The notes beneath the pieces are model-generated. The model did no database searches, had not been told where the DNA came from, and was given only the letters and a program-made list of their open reading frames with translations. The position numbers were made by a program, and so were the translations under genes. This document shows, piece by piece, positions 32,115 to 39,823 of a stretch of 64,000 nucleotides of DNA. This DNA comes from Paenibacillus ginsengarvi (lineage in GTDB: Bacteria > Bacillota > Bacilli > Paenibacillales > NBRC-103111). The DNA lies in NCBI RefSeq assembly GCF_003626695.1, contig NZ_RBAH01000016.1, positions 62,001 to 126,000 on the forward strand. Reading direction: 5' to 3'. How positions within the stretch are numbered: position 1 is the stretch's first letter; the number at the start of each line of letters is the position of its first letter.

Positions 32115-32945
32115 GTGGATCATCTAAAACGATTTGATCAGGAATTGCTCCGGTTAAAGTCCGGCAGACGGGATGCTCCCGGAATGTTGGAGCTTATATC
32201 CGATAAGCTGGACTGCTTATGCGCGTTTATTGTGAACGAAGACAACAAGCGAAGCTGGGAACAATGGGAGCAAAGCGAAGAAGTTACAGCCCGGGCTGCA
32301 AGTTTAAGGGATACTGCGGCCCAGGCGGCAGGTCTTGCCGAGAAACTGAGAGCCTTGCGTGCCTGCGCGGGGATAACGGATCGGAACCTTTATCTGTCTA
32401 TGCTATCCGGCACGATCGACGAGGAATGCAGGTATATCCGGGCCGTCCGTCCCTAACGCCAAAGTTATTTTTATCGGGGCCGGCGCTTCCCCGGTATCGG
32501 CCTTGTCGATGGCCGCCAAAACATCCGCGGAAATTGTTTGTACCGATATGGACGGCGAGGCTGTTTCCTATGGGCGTCAAGTGATGCGGCTGCTCGAGAC
32601 ACGGTTGCAGGAGCGGCTGTATTACGAGACCAGCCATTTGCACGATCGTCCATTTCTGAAAAAGGCAACACATATTTGTATCGCTTCGCTGGTGCCGGAT
32701 AAGCTTGCGATTCTGAAGGAGCTGGCGTCCGATCTCCGGACTGCCAAATTTTCGCACGATATGGAAACGGTATAAAGTCCTTGTTTAACTATTCGCTTGA
32801 TATCGGCGTACTGAAGGAGTGGCGTGTCAGCCCCATTTGTAGCGAACGCAGCATCTGCGACACGCTCCTCCTCCAGCCGTATCGTCTCTTCGTTTCGGCC
32901 ATCAACCCTCCCAATTGTCCCTATGTCGTCAAATACTCGAACTGA
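32115..32945 (+). pseudogene. Nicotianamine synthase-like (CntL-type) metallophore gene, two frameshifts
   Basis: The three-frame reading gives about 276 residues, the normal length for CntL, which transfers an aminobutyrate unit from SAM to an amino acid in opine-metallophore synthesis. Segment 1 runs to RAVRP then stop at 32454. Segment 2, in another frame, begins AKVIFIGAGASPVSALSM and holds the SAM-binding part, with CTDMDGEAV. Segment 3, back in the first frame from about 32754, reads ARYGNGIKSLFNYSLDIGVL and WRVSPICSERSICDTLLL, matching the plant/bacterial NAS C-terminus. One base gained near 32450 and one lost near 32750 would explain it. It could be a real pseudogene or two base errors. 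Start GTG 32115. A Fur box lies upstream. Confidence 0.72.
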
Positions 32946-33241
32946 ATCGGAATCTCATACCCGATTCCGACGGGAAACGACGAATCGTAAGCGGCCATGT
33001 CTCGACTAATCAACAAGTCCGTGGCCGTACTCAACATGCCGGTAACGCCCTGATTCAGATCGTGATCGACATATGCGGCAAAGATCCGATCATTGGTTGG
33101 CCGGGGAAGTCCCGTGAGCTTCACCTTCACGTCTCCGCTGCCGGTGACATCAAAGGATACTTTCCCGGTCAACCGGACCGTTTGACCGACCTTGGCCATA
33201 ATGAGGTTCACTTGCGCATTGGCTAGCGATGCCGTACCCAT
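32921..33241 (-). CDS. Small protein of unknown function
   Basis: A 106-residue open frame beginning MGTASLANAQVNLIMAKVGQTVRL, rich in V, T and G, and likely beta-stranded throughout (KVSFDVTGSGDVKVKLTGLP). It has no signal peptide or membrane segment. An AAGGG sits a few bases before ATG 33241. It starts 24 bp after the stop of the FAD oxidoreductase on the same strand, and its 3' end overlaps the CntL-like pseudogene by 25 bp. I do not recognise the family; the beta-rich pattern recalls fibre or coat-like proteins but that is only an impression. Confidence 0.4.
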   Translation of the reverse strand: MGTASLANAQVNLIMAKVGQTVRLTGKVSFDVTGSGDVKVKLTGLPRPTNDRIFAAYVDHDLNQGVTGMLSTATDLLISRDMAAYDSSFPVGIGYEIPIQFEYLTT

Positions 33242-33265
33242 TCCAACCCTTGATTTCGCTTCCGC

Positions 33266-34861
33266 CTACATTGCCGTCATTTCCGGCCACTTCAACTCAA
33301 TGCCGGCCTGTTCGAGACGTTTCTGGAAATCTTTCAGAGCCGCCTCCCGGTTTCGAACGTCGCGAGGCCGGATTTGTTTATCCAGGCAATAGCTTGCCAA
33401 ATATCCCGCAGCTTCGCCGATATTCCATTCCACGGGATGCAAACGGTAGCAACCGTTTGTAATATGGGTCACGCCGAGATTTTTGCATGCGGGCAGCAAA
33501 TTGTTCATCCGCACCGGAATAAGGGAACCAAGCGGAATTTGAAACGGCAAGCAGGAAATATCGATATAATGCCGGTTGCCGGTGCTTGGATGGAGATCGA
33601 TTCGGTAAAACCCTACTCCTACGGAATCAGGGAAAAACTCCGCACGTCCGTCCGTTCTCGCTTCCGGGCAAATATGCTGCTCCAGCACGGTGAATTCGGC
33701 CTTAATGCGTCTCGATTCGCGAATATACGGATACATGGCAAGTCCGTCCTCCGTACCGACCACATCCCTGCGAAGTCTCAAGCCGGGATAACCGGCTTTC
33801 CCGTCGGGGCGGGGCGCTTCGGTCTGCATCCAATAGAGGAGAGACAAGCTCAATTGCTTGGCGCTTTCCAGATGCCGGTTTCGTTCCTCCTCCGATACGT
33901 CGATAATCGGACCGAGCCAGTAGTCGTTTTGCTGCCAATTGACGATGGTGATGTCGCTGTCGAACGTTCCGTCCAAAAAATTCGTCCTGTCGACGATTCG
34001 CCGGTAGCGCCATAAATCCGCCGTTTGGCTGAACAGGCCGAATTCGCGGGGCTGTAGCGTTCGGGGCAAAACGCCCGTCCAATCCAGCAGCTTCCCGGGC
34101 CAAAAATCGGCTTGATACGATCGCCAGAACTCGTAGTCTCTCGGCCGTTCAATCGTATGGTCCGCTCCCTCGCAATAATCGAGGGCAAACACGTACGTGA
34201 ACGCTTGCATGTCCATCGGCAGCGAGTCGCCGTCCACGGCATGCGGCTCGCCGGTCTCGCTTTTGGACTCCGCTCCCGTCGTGTATTCCGTCCCGGTCAT
34301 GGGCAGCAGGTCCCCGCATTCGGTTGCATCCAGGAAGAAGGAAGCGGTTATAATCTCCTCGCGCCCTGTCTCCAGATTTCGCACGGTAACCGAATGTACC
34401 GTATCCCCGACCGCTTCGGCCTGAAGCGGCACCCGGCGCATCAGCAGCGTCACCTTGCCGCTGTGCACATAAGGAGCCAGCATCTCCTGGAGCACGGCCA
34501 GCGCGGTGCGGGGCTCGTGACAAAGCCGGCTCACCCCACCGTTTCCCGGATTCAGATTCGGCTTGCGCAAAGCTTCGGCAGTCAAAGGAAAATGCCGGCG
34601 ATAATAGTTTCGTACTCCTTCGCGAAAGTTCCTGTAGCTGCGGGTGCAGCCAAATTGTTCGATCCATCGGTGCTCGTCGGGCGGAACCGCCTGGCTCGTT
34701 AACTGGCCGCCGATCCAGGCCGTTTCTTCCGTCAAAACCACCGATTTGCCCGATTCGGCCGCCGCGAGCGCAGCCGCGCAACCGCCGAGCCCTCCTCCGA
34801 TAATCGAAATATCGGCATGAAACTCCTGTTGTGCGCGATTCGTCGCCTTTGTCCCTTCCAT
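33266..34861 (-). CDS. FAD-dependent oxidoreductase (PF12831-type)
   Basis: A 531-residue flavoprotein with the dinucleotide-binding motif DISIIGGGLGGCAAALAAAESGKSVVL at residues 17-43. ETAWIGGQLTSQAVPPDEHRWIEQFG follows, and the C-terminal LPACKNLGVTHITNGCYRLHPVEWNIGEAAG is the second FAD-contacting block of the FAD_oxidored family. Members are often found with polysaccharide or xanthan-type degradation genes, but the substrate is not established. It is cytoplasmic, with no signal peptide. It is divergent from an AraC regulator. A minus-strand -10 (TATAAT at 35015-35020) and an inverted repeat at 34961-34993 lie between start and promoter. Confidence 0.87.
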   Translation of the reverse strand: MEGTKATNRAQQEFHADISIIGGGLGGCAAALAAAESGKSVVLTEETAWIGGQLTSQAVPPDEHRWIEQFGCTRSYRNFREGVRNYYRRHFPLTAEALRKPNLNPGNGGVSRLCHEPRTALAVLQEMLAPYVHSGKVTLLMRRVPLQAEAVGDTVHSVTVRNLETGREEIITASFFLDATECGDLLPMTGTEYTTGAESKSETGEPHAVDGDSLPMDMQAFTYVFALDYCEGADHTIERPRDYEFWRSYQADFWPGKLLDWTGVLPRTLQPREFGLFSQTADLWRYRRIVDRTNFLDGTFDSDITIVNWQQNDYWLGPIIDVSEEERNRHLESAKQLSLSLLYWMQTEAPRPDGKAGYPGLRLRRDVVGTEDGLAMYPYIRESRRIKAEFTVLEQHICPEARTDGRAEFFPDSVGVGFYRIDLHPSTGNRHYIDISCLPFQIPLGSLIPVRMNNLLPACKNLGVTHITNGCYRLHPVEWNIGEAAGYLASYCLDKQIRPRDVRNREAALKDFQKRLEQAGIELKWPEMTAM

Positions 34862-34960
34862 TACGTTTGACTCCTCCGTTTCTGCGGTACGTTCCGCCGG
34901 CGCGTGATCTGTGCACGCTGCCCTTTTTCAAGCCGCCCTTCTTTGTTGGACATTCGGATA

Positions 34961-34993
34961 CAGCCGCTTTTTATCAAAGATCCTTTGCGGCTG
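34961..34993. promoter_or_regulatory. Inverted repeat in the FAD oxidoreductase leader
   Basis: CAGCCGC (34961-34967) and GCGGCTG (34987-34993) flank a 19-nt AT-rich centre. It lies between the minus-strand -10 (35015-35020) and the oxidoreductase start, an expected operator or leader-hairpin position. The divergent AraC protein at 35210 is a candidate binder. Confidence 0.35.
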
Positions 34994-35130
34994 AATCACA
35001 AAGGCTTTATAAAAATTATAGAATCCGGCCCGGCTTGCCGTATTCAAAAAAATTGACCGGATATCCCCGCTAAATTGATCGTTTCCGGTGTACGTCTGGA
35101 GGATGGCTCCAGGCTTGCTCAAATGCGCCA

Positions 35131-35159
35131 TTCTCATTTTTTGGGAATTGCTCTATAAT
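35131..35159 (+). promoter_or_regulatory. Promoter of the AraC gene at 35210
   Basis: TTCTCA (35131-35136), a 17-bp spacer and perfect TATAAT (35154-35159), 50 bp before the gene start. Confidence 0.5.
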
Positions 35160-35209
35160 AAAATCGAAAAGAAGCGGAACCGATCAGTTGGAGAGGGAGA
35201 TTTTTGTCT

Positions 35210-36133
35210 ATGGAACTGAACGAAAACTTGCTGAAAGCGCCGCCTATTTCAAATATTAATGTTGAAAACGGTTTCAAATCTTATCCGGTTTATGCTCGCA
35301 AAGACCTCCTCCGCGCACACAACTACTCTCTACATACGCAGCCCGGCATCGAAATCAATCTGACGCTGGAAGGGAAAGCGGCCTATGTCATCGGAGACCA
35401 AGTGCGCATGCAGTATCCCGGACAGCTGCTTGTATGTTCGGGCAAAGTGCCCCATCAGGTGTATATCGATCCCTCTAGCGAATATAAACGAACTGTGGTC
35501 TGCTTCGACGAATCCGGCATGCGTGAAGCCGGTCTCCGCTGTGCGCCCAATCTGGAAATACTCCCTTTGCCGGATATGGTGTACCAGCAAGTCCACTTGG
35601 AGCCGGAGATGTTTGCCGAAATCAAACAAATCGCTTCCCGTCTAACGGACGAACTGCAGGAGAAGCATACCGGCTGGAAGCAGGTCGTAAGTTCCCAGCT
35701 CAGCATTTTGGCCGTGTATATTCGCCGGAGTATGGAAGCTTCAGAGAATAACGGCCATTCGGATCTCGTGTCGCTTTGCTGCGATTATATCGGTAAACAT
35801 TTGCCGGACAATCTTTCGCTCAAATCTATGGCCAGCATGTTCCATGTCAGTCCGGAGCATTTGATCCGGCTGTTTAAACGTGAAAAAAAGTTGACTTTTT
35901 ACCAATTCGTGCTGCAGCAGCGCGTTTCGGAAAGCGAACGGATGCTTCGGAATTGTCCCGATATGACGCTGACAGATATCGCCTATGCTGTCGGTTTTCC
36001 GTCAGCCGCGCAATTTTCCCGGGTATTTAAAGCTTCGACCGGGATGCTTCCCAGCCAATTCCGCCATCGAATGGCAAAAGCTGGAGTTGATTGCGAGATT
36101 TTTCGGACCGAGTATTTCGCTCGTTCCCTCTGA
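35210..36133 (+). CDS. AraC family regulator
   Basis: A 307-residue regulator with an N-terminal cupin-like sensor (HTQPGIEINLTLEGKAAYVIGDQVRMQYPGQLLVCSGKVPHQV) and C-terminal helix-turn-helix pair (SLKSMASMFHVSPEHLIRLFKREKKLTFYQF, then LTDIAYAVGFPSAAQFSRVFKASTGMLP). ATG 35210 is preferred over TTG 35204 because GAGGGAG ends 9 nt before the ATG but only 3 nt before the TTG. Divergent from the FAD oxidoreductase, its probable target. Confidence 0.87.
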   Translation: MELNENLLKAPPISNINVENGFKSYPVYARKDLLRAHNYSLHTQPGIEINLTLEGKAAYVIGDQVRMQYPGQLLVCSGKVPHQVYIDPSSEYKRTVVCFDESGMREAGLRCAPNLEILPLPDMVYQQVHLEPEMFAEIKQIASRLTDELQEKHTGWKQVVSSQLSILAVYIRRSMEASENNGHSDLVSLCCDYIGKHLPDNLSLKSMASMFHVSPEHLIRLFKREKKLTFYQFVLQQRVSESERMLRNCPDMTLTDIAYAVGFPSAAQFSRVFKASTGMLPSQFRHRMAKAGVDCEIFRTEYFARSL

Positions 36134-36497
36134 AAGGGCGTCGGTTATTCATCTAAGCCGCACCTCCCGGCGCTGCCAAAGCGGAACAGCGAGTTCCGCT
36201 ATACCGCTCTGTGGATCGTCAAGGCCGGTTTAGCGGAAGCGCTTCTTCCGTTAGGACCCATTTCCCCCATTTCAACGCGGGCGAAAAGCGGTCATAACGG
36301 ATATTTCGCTTCCTCTATCGCTCCAAATGACAGCGCATCGCCAGCTTAACGGAACTTTCGCATCCGCTGCCACAGAGGCCAGCGGCGGTACGCCCCGTTA
36401 AACAAAGAAGCCACCGCTTCCTCGCCGTCCTCGGTCGGCAGTAATGCCGGAGCCGCAGAGGACCTTGCAGGGAAGGGTAGCTCGCTTCTTCAATAAC
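36134..36497. repeat. Gap with several short inverted repeats
   Basis: No gene is visible here. GCGGAAC-agcga-GTTCCGC (36180-36198) is a perfect hairpin. GCGGAAG-cgctt-CTTCCGT (around 36232-36250) is a second. TAACGGA/TAACGGAAC words recur nearby (about 36296 and 36350). Gene ends converge here (AraC + and dehydrogenase -), so one hairpin may stop transcription, although no T-run follows. Confidence 0.45.
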
Positions 36498-37478
36498 TTA
36501 CCAGTGCAAAATGACGCCCAAACATTCCGACTTGCGCTCCGCGATCGTACGCCAGGCTTCGGCCGCACGCTCCGCCGGAAAGCGGTGGGTAATAAGCGGC
36601 GACGTTTGCAGCCAGCCGTCTGCAATCGCCCGAATCGTCTCCTCCATCCGCTTGCCCGTCCAGCCGGACGGCGTATGCAGCGTGATTTCCTGACCGCGCA
36701 GCGTCTGGATGTCGACCAGCCCCTTTTCGCCCAGAAAACCAGCCGATACGAAATGGCTGTCCCGCTTCATGAACGGCTGAATGGCACCGAACGTATCCAT
36801 GTCTCCGACCGAATCGACGACAACCGCCACTCGGCCTTTCTCCAGCACGGATTCCGTTTCCGTCGTACGGGTGTTGACGCCGCGTATCCGCTCCGGCAAA
36901 CGGGCCAGCCGGCCGTCGTGCCGGCCGAGTACGATCACGTCCGCTCCCCGGTGCAGCAGCGTTTGCGCCGCCCATTGGCCGACGAGACCGTCGCCGATGA
37001 CGACCGCAACGTCCCCGGCCTCGACGGCCGGGCGCATGCCGCAGTTGTAGCCTACCTGCGTCAGCACCAAGCCGCAGTAGTCTTCCGGCGCGGTGCCGTC
37101 CGGCAGCTTCCATATTTGATGCTGCGGCGAAACGGCCGGGTTCATATGTCCTCCCATCGCGTCGAACATGCCTGTTACTTTGCTAAGCGCCGCAAAGACC
37201 CGTTCCCCTGGCTCGAACCCCCGAACATTCGATCCGACCTGCCGGACGATACCGACCTTCTGGTAGCCGGCCACGATCGGAAACGGCCAGGGATCGCCCG
37301 GTTTGTACGGCGTTTCGCCCCGAATCCGCTCGCCCCGGAAATACGACGATTCCGTTCCGGTGCTGATCCAGGAAGTTTCCACGTCGATAACGACGTCGTT
37401 CTCGCCCGGCTCCGGAACGTTCACCTCGGCATACTCCACTTTCTCCTTATCCGTAAATACGACGGCATGGGCCTTCAT
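36498..37478 (-). CDS. Medium-chain dehydrogenase/reductase (zinc-type fold)
   Basis: A 326-residue MDR protein. The N-terminal GroES-like half includes GTESSYFRGERIRGETPYKPGDPWPFPIVAGYQKVGIVRQVG. The nucleotide-binding half includes VAVVIGDGLVGQWAAQTLLHRGADVIVLGRHDGRL. The usual zinc-structural cysteine cluster is absent. GGGGAG 8 nt before ATG 37478. It starts 4 bp after the stop of a second MDR gene, so both are in one transcript. An NAD(P)-dependent oxidation of an alcohol or sugar-type substrate is likely; no substrate can be named. Confidence 0.83.
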   Translation of the reverse strand: MKAHAVVFTDKEKVEYAEVNVPEPGENDVVIDVETSWISTGTESSYFRGERIRGETPYKPGDPWPFPIVAGYQKVGIVRQVGSNVRGFEPGERVFAALSKVTGMFDAMGGHMNPAVSPQHQIWKLPDGTAPEDYCGLVLTQVGYNCGMRPAVEAGDVAVVIGDGLVGQWAAQTLLHRGADVIVLGRHDGRLARLPERIRGVNTRTTETESVLEKGRVAVVVDSVGDMDTFGAIQPFMKRDSHFVSAGFLGEKGLVDIQTLRGQEITLHTPSGWTGKRMEETIRAIADGWLQTSPLITHRFPAERAAEAWRTIAERKSECLGVILHW

Positions 37479-37482
37479 GATG

Positions 37483-38454
37483 TCAGCTCCCCGGAATAAA
37501 GCAGATTTTGATCGCTTCCTGGCTCTTCAGCAGCCCGACGCCCTCGGCGTATTGCTCGAGCGGCAATTCGCGGCTGATCAGCGGAGCGAAGTCGAGCTTG
37601 CCCTTCACGATCAGGTCGAGCGAATATTCGGCCGCCTCCCGGAAATGGCCGGGATAACCGATTACGCTTAAGCCCTGATGGCGGAGCGTGTAATCGTCCC
37701 GCTGCACGGCGAACAGCGCCACCGCCTTGTTCGTGCGGTCCATGATGCTTCGAACCGCTTGCGGGTAGCCTACGCAATCGATGGCAAGATCCAAAGCACC
37801 GGCGGAGCCCCGCTTGCCGATCCGCTCCGACTCCGGCTCGCAGCAAAACGTCGCTCCGAGTTCTTCCGCCGTAATCCTTCTTTGCGGATTCGGATCGATG
37901 CCGATCACTTCGCTTGCCCCTTCGGCCAGCAGCATCTGCACGGCGATCAGCCCGGCAGGGCCCAGACCGTTGACGCCGCAGCGCTGACCGCGTATGCCTT
38001 CGTATTGCTTCATTCTCATCACGCTCGCGGCAACGCACATCGCAAGCTCGAGCGAAATCGCCTTGCGGAACGGCAAATCGTCGGGCAAAGCGAGCAGATG
38101 CTCTTCCTTCATGAGCACATACTCCGCGTAACAGCCGGGGTTATGATGCCCGGCATCCCGCCAAGCCGCCACCTTCTGGCCCGGAGCGAGCGTACACCCG
38201 GGGCCGGCCGCTTCCACTACGCCGGTCATTTCGTGTCCGGGCTGGCCGGGCGAATACGGGAACTTCACTTCTTTTTCGTGTGCAAACATCGGTTTGCCGT
38301 AATAAATGTGCAAATCCCATTGCGGGCAGGTCGCCACCTCTTTGACCTTGACAAGCACTTGACCGGGGCCCGGCTCCGGTATCGGCATTTCGACGATCAC
38401 AGCTTGTTCGGTACTTTTAATTTGCAGCGTCTTCATCATTTGGTTCGTCTTCAT
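37483..38454 (-). CDS. Zinc-binding alcohol dehydrogenase family protein (MDR)
   Basis: A 323-residue MDR protein. EVATCPQWDLHIYYGKPMF gives the catalytic zinc Cys, GQPGHEMTGVVEAAGPG the His-Glu pair, and GVNGLGPAGLIAVQMLLAEGASEVIGIDPNP the NAD-binding fold. ATG 38454 (MKTNQMMKTLQ) is the better start, with GGCGGTG 6 nt upstream; the frame extends 50 codons further without a good site. It is the first gene of a two-MDR operon, divergent from an AraC regulator whose start is 213 bp away. Confidence 0.83.
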   Translation of the reverse strand: MKTNQMMKTLQIKSTEQAVIVEMPIPEPGPGQVLVKVKEVATCPQWDLHIYYGKPMFAHEKEVKFPYSPGQPGHEMTGVVEAAGPGCTLAPGQKVAAWRDAGHHNPGCYAEYVLMKEEHLLALPDDLPFRKAISLELAMCVAASVMRMKQYEGIRGQRCGVNGLGPAGLIAVQMLLAEGASEVIGIDPNPQRRITAEELGATFCCEPESERIGKRGSAGALDLAIDCVGYPQAVRSIMDRTNKAVALFAVQRDDYTLRHQGLSVIGYPGHFREAAEYSLDLIVKGKLDFAPLISRELPLEQYAEGVGLLKSQEAIKICFIPGS

Positions 38455-38667
38455 CGCGTTCACCGCCGTTTTCATTTGTTGTCCGCTCGATCTAATCATA
38501 ATGAATGGAGACGGCACGGTCTTTAGTGGATCTATTCCGATACTCGTTTGTCCGGAAGCCGGGAATCCGTTCGGCTTCGCACCGTTCTCCCGGAACGTTT
38601 GCACATTATTGACATACCGGCTGCGGCCCTATACCGTTAGATGTAAATAGGAACGGAGGGAACCGGG

Positions 38668-39564
38668 ATGAACCAGCCTCTCGTATACCGGAGCGACAAC
38701 TATTTTAGAGCAGGGGAACTGTTCAGCATTATACGTTTTCACGAACCGGGAAAAGAACACCGCAAGTATCACTCTCATGATTTCGTCGAGATTTGTTATG
38801 TGGCGAGCGGCAACGGATATCACATGCTGGATGGCGTGGAGCACCGCGTCACCCGGGGAAATTTGTTCATTATCAATTACGACGTCTCCCACGCCTTCCA
38901 CCGCGAGGATAACGAACATCTCGTCATTTACAACATTTTGTTCAAACCCGGATTTGTCGACGAATCTTTGATCGATTTCAACGATTTCAACAGCTTGTCG
39001 TTGTCGTATTTGTTCAACGGCCTGCTGGATAAGCCGTTCCATCCGAACCTGGCATTATCTTTCTACGAAATACGGGAATTCGAGGCACTTATCGATAAAA
39101 TGTATACCGAATACAACGAACAGCGGTCCGGCTACATCTCGATTATCCGCGCCTATGTCATCGAGCTCATTATTATTATGATGCGCTGCTTCGACCGTTT
39201 TCCCGGCAACAGGGAAATGAACAGAAGACTGGACGTCATCAACGCGGCGATAGATTTTTTGCGGGAAAACTACACAAGCTCGTTCAGCTTGGGGAGTCTT
39301 GCGTCCAAATCGTTTTTCAGCAAAAACTACTTCTGCAAGCTGTTCAAAGAAACGGTAGGAATGACGGTCACGGAGTATGTCCAGAAGCTGCGGATTGAGG
39401 AAGCGTGCAAAATGATGGAAAACCCGAACAAGAAAATTACGGAGATTTCCATGGTAACCGGGTTCGCCGATTATAAATCGTTTTATACGGCATTTACGAA
39501 ACGGGTCGGCATGACACCTAGCGAATACCGGAAACGTATTGAAGATGTTGCAGGTAAACCTTGA
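38668..39564 (+). CDS. AraC family regulator
   Basis: A 298-residue regulator with a cupin sensor (HRKYHSHDFVEICYVASGNGYHMLDGVEHRVTRGNLFIINYDVSHAF) and C-terminal helix-turn-helix pair (SLGSLASKSFFSKNYFCKLFKETVGMTVTEYV, then ITEISMVTGFADYKSFYTAFTKRVGMTP). GGAGGGA precedes ATG 38668. It is divergent from the two-dehydrogenase operon and upstream of the beta-helix/binding-protein genes, so either may be its target. Confidence 0.88.
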   Translation: MNQPLVYRSDNYFRAGELFSIIRFHEPGKEHRKYHSHDFVEICYVASGNGYHMLDGVEHRVTRGNLFIINYDVSHAFHREDNEHLVIYNILFKPGFVDESLIDFNDFNSLSLSYLFNGLLDKPFHPNLALSFYEIREFEALIDKMYTEYNEQRSGYISIIRAYVIELIIIMMRCFDRFPGNREMNRRLDVINAAIDFLRENYTSSFSLGSLASKSFFSKNYFCKLFKETVGMTVTEYVQKLRIEEACKMMENPNKKITEISMVTGFADYKSFYTAFTKRVGMTPSEYRKRIEDVAGKP

Positions 39565-39730
39565 TTCGGACTTCTTGTTACGAAGCACGCCTCCGATCCA
39601 TCGGTTCGGGGGCTGTTTGCTCATAATTAGATCGGATAATATAAACCATCTATCCAAGAACAAACGCCATATTCATTTGAAACCGCTGCATGTATCTTAA
39701 TGATATACACAACGGAGGGGGTAACCACAA

Positions 39731-39808
39731 ATGTATAGAAACAGCACAATGAAGAAAACAACCGCCGTGCGTAAGCTCCATAGCTTTGTAAGCGCTGTCT
39801 ATTCATAA
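39731..39808 (+). CDS. Possible 25-residue leader peptide
   Basis: ATG 39731 follows GGAGGGGG by 9 nt, and the frame reads MYRNSTMKKTTAVRKLHSF and six more residues, to TAA at 39806. The stop lies 15 bp before the next gene start. It is basic (many K and R) with no recognised motif. Its strong ribosome site and closeness to the next gene favour translation, but nothing else supports it. Confidence 0.4.
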   Translation: MYRNSTMKKTTAVRKLHSFVSAVYS

Positions 39809-39823
39809 AGGAGGTATTGTCCG

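Noticed and set aside
32219-32584. 121-codon frame over the CntL-like gene
   Set aside because: It is an out-of-frame shadow; homology signals are in the other frames.
39575-39622. Terminator after the AraC gene at 39564
   Set aside because: GCCTCCGA...GGGGGC pairing is interrupted and no T-run follows.
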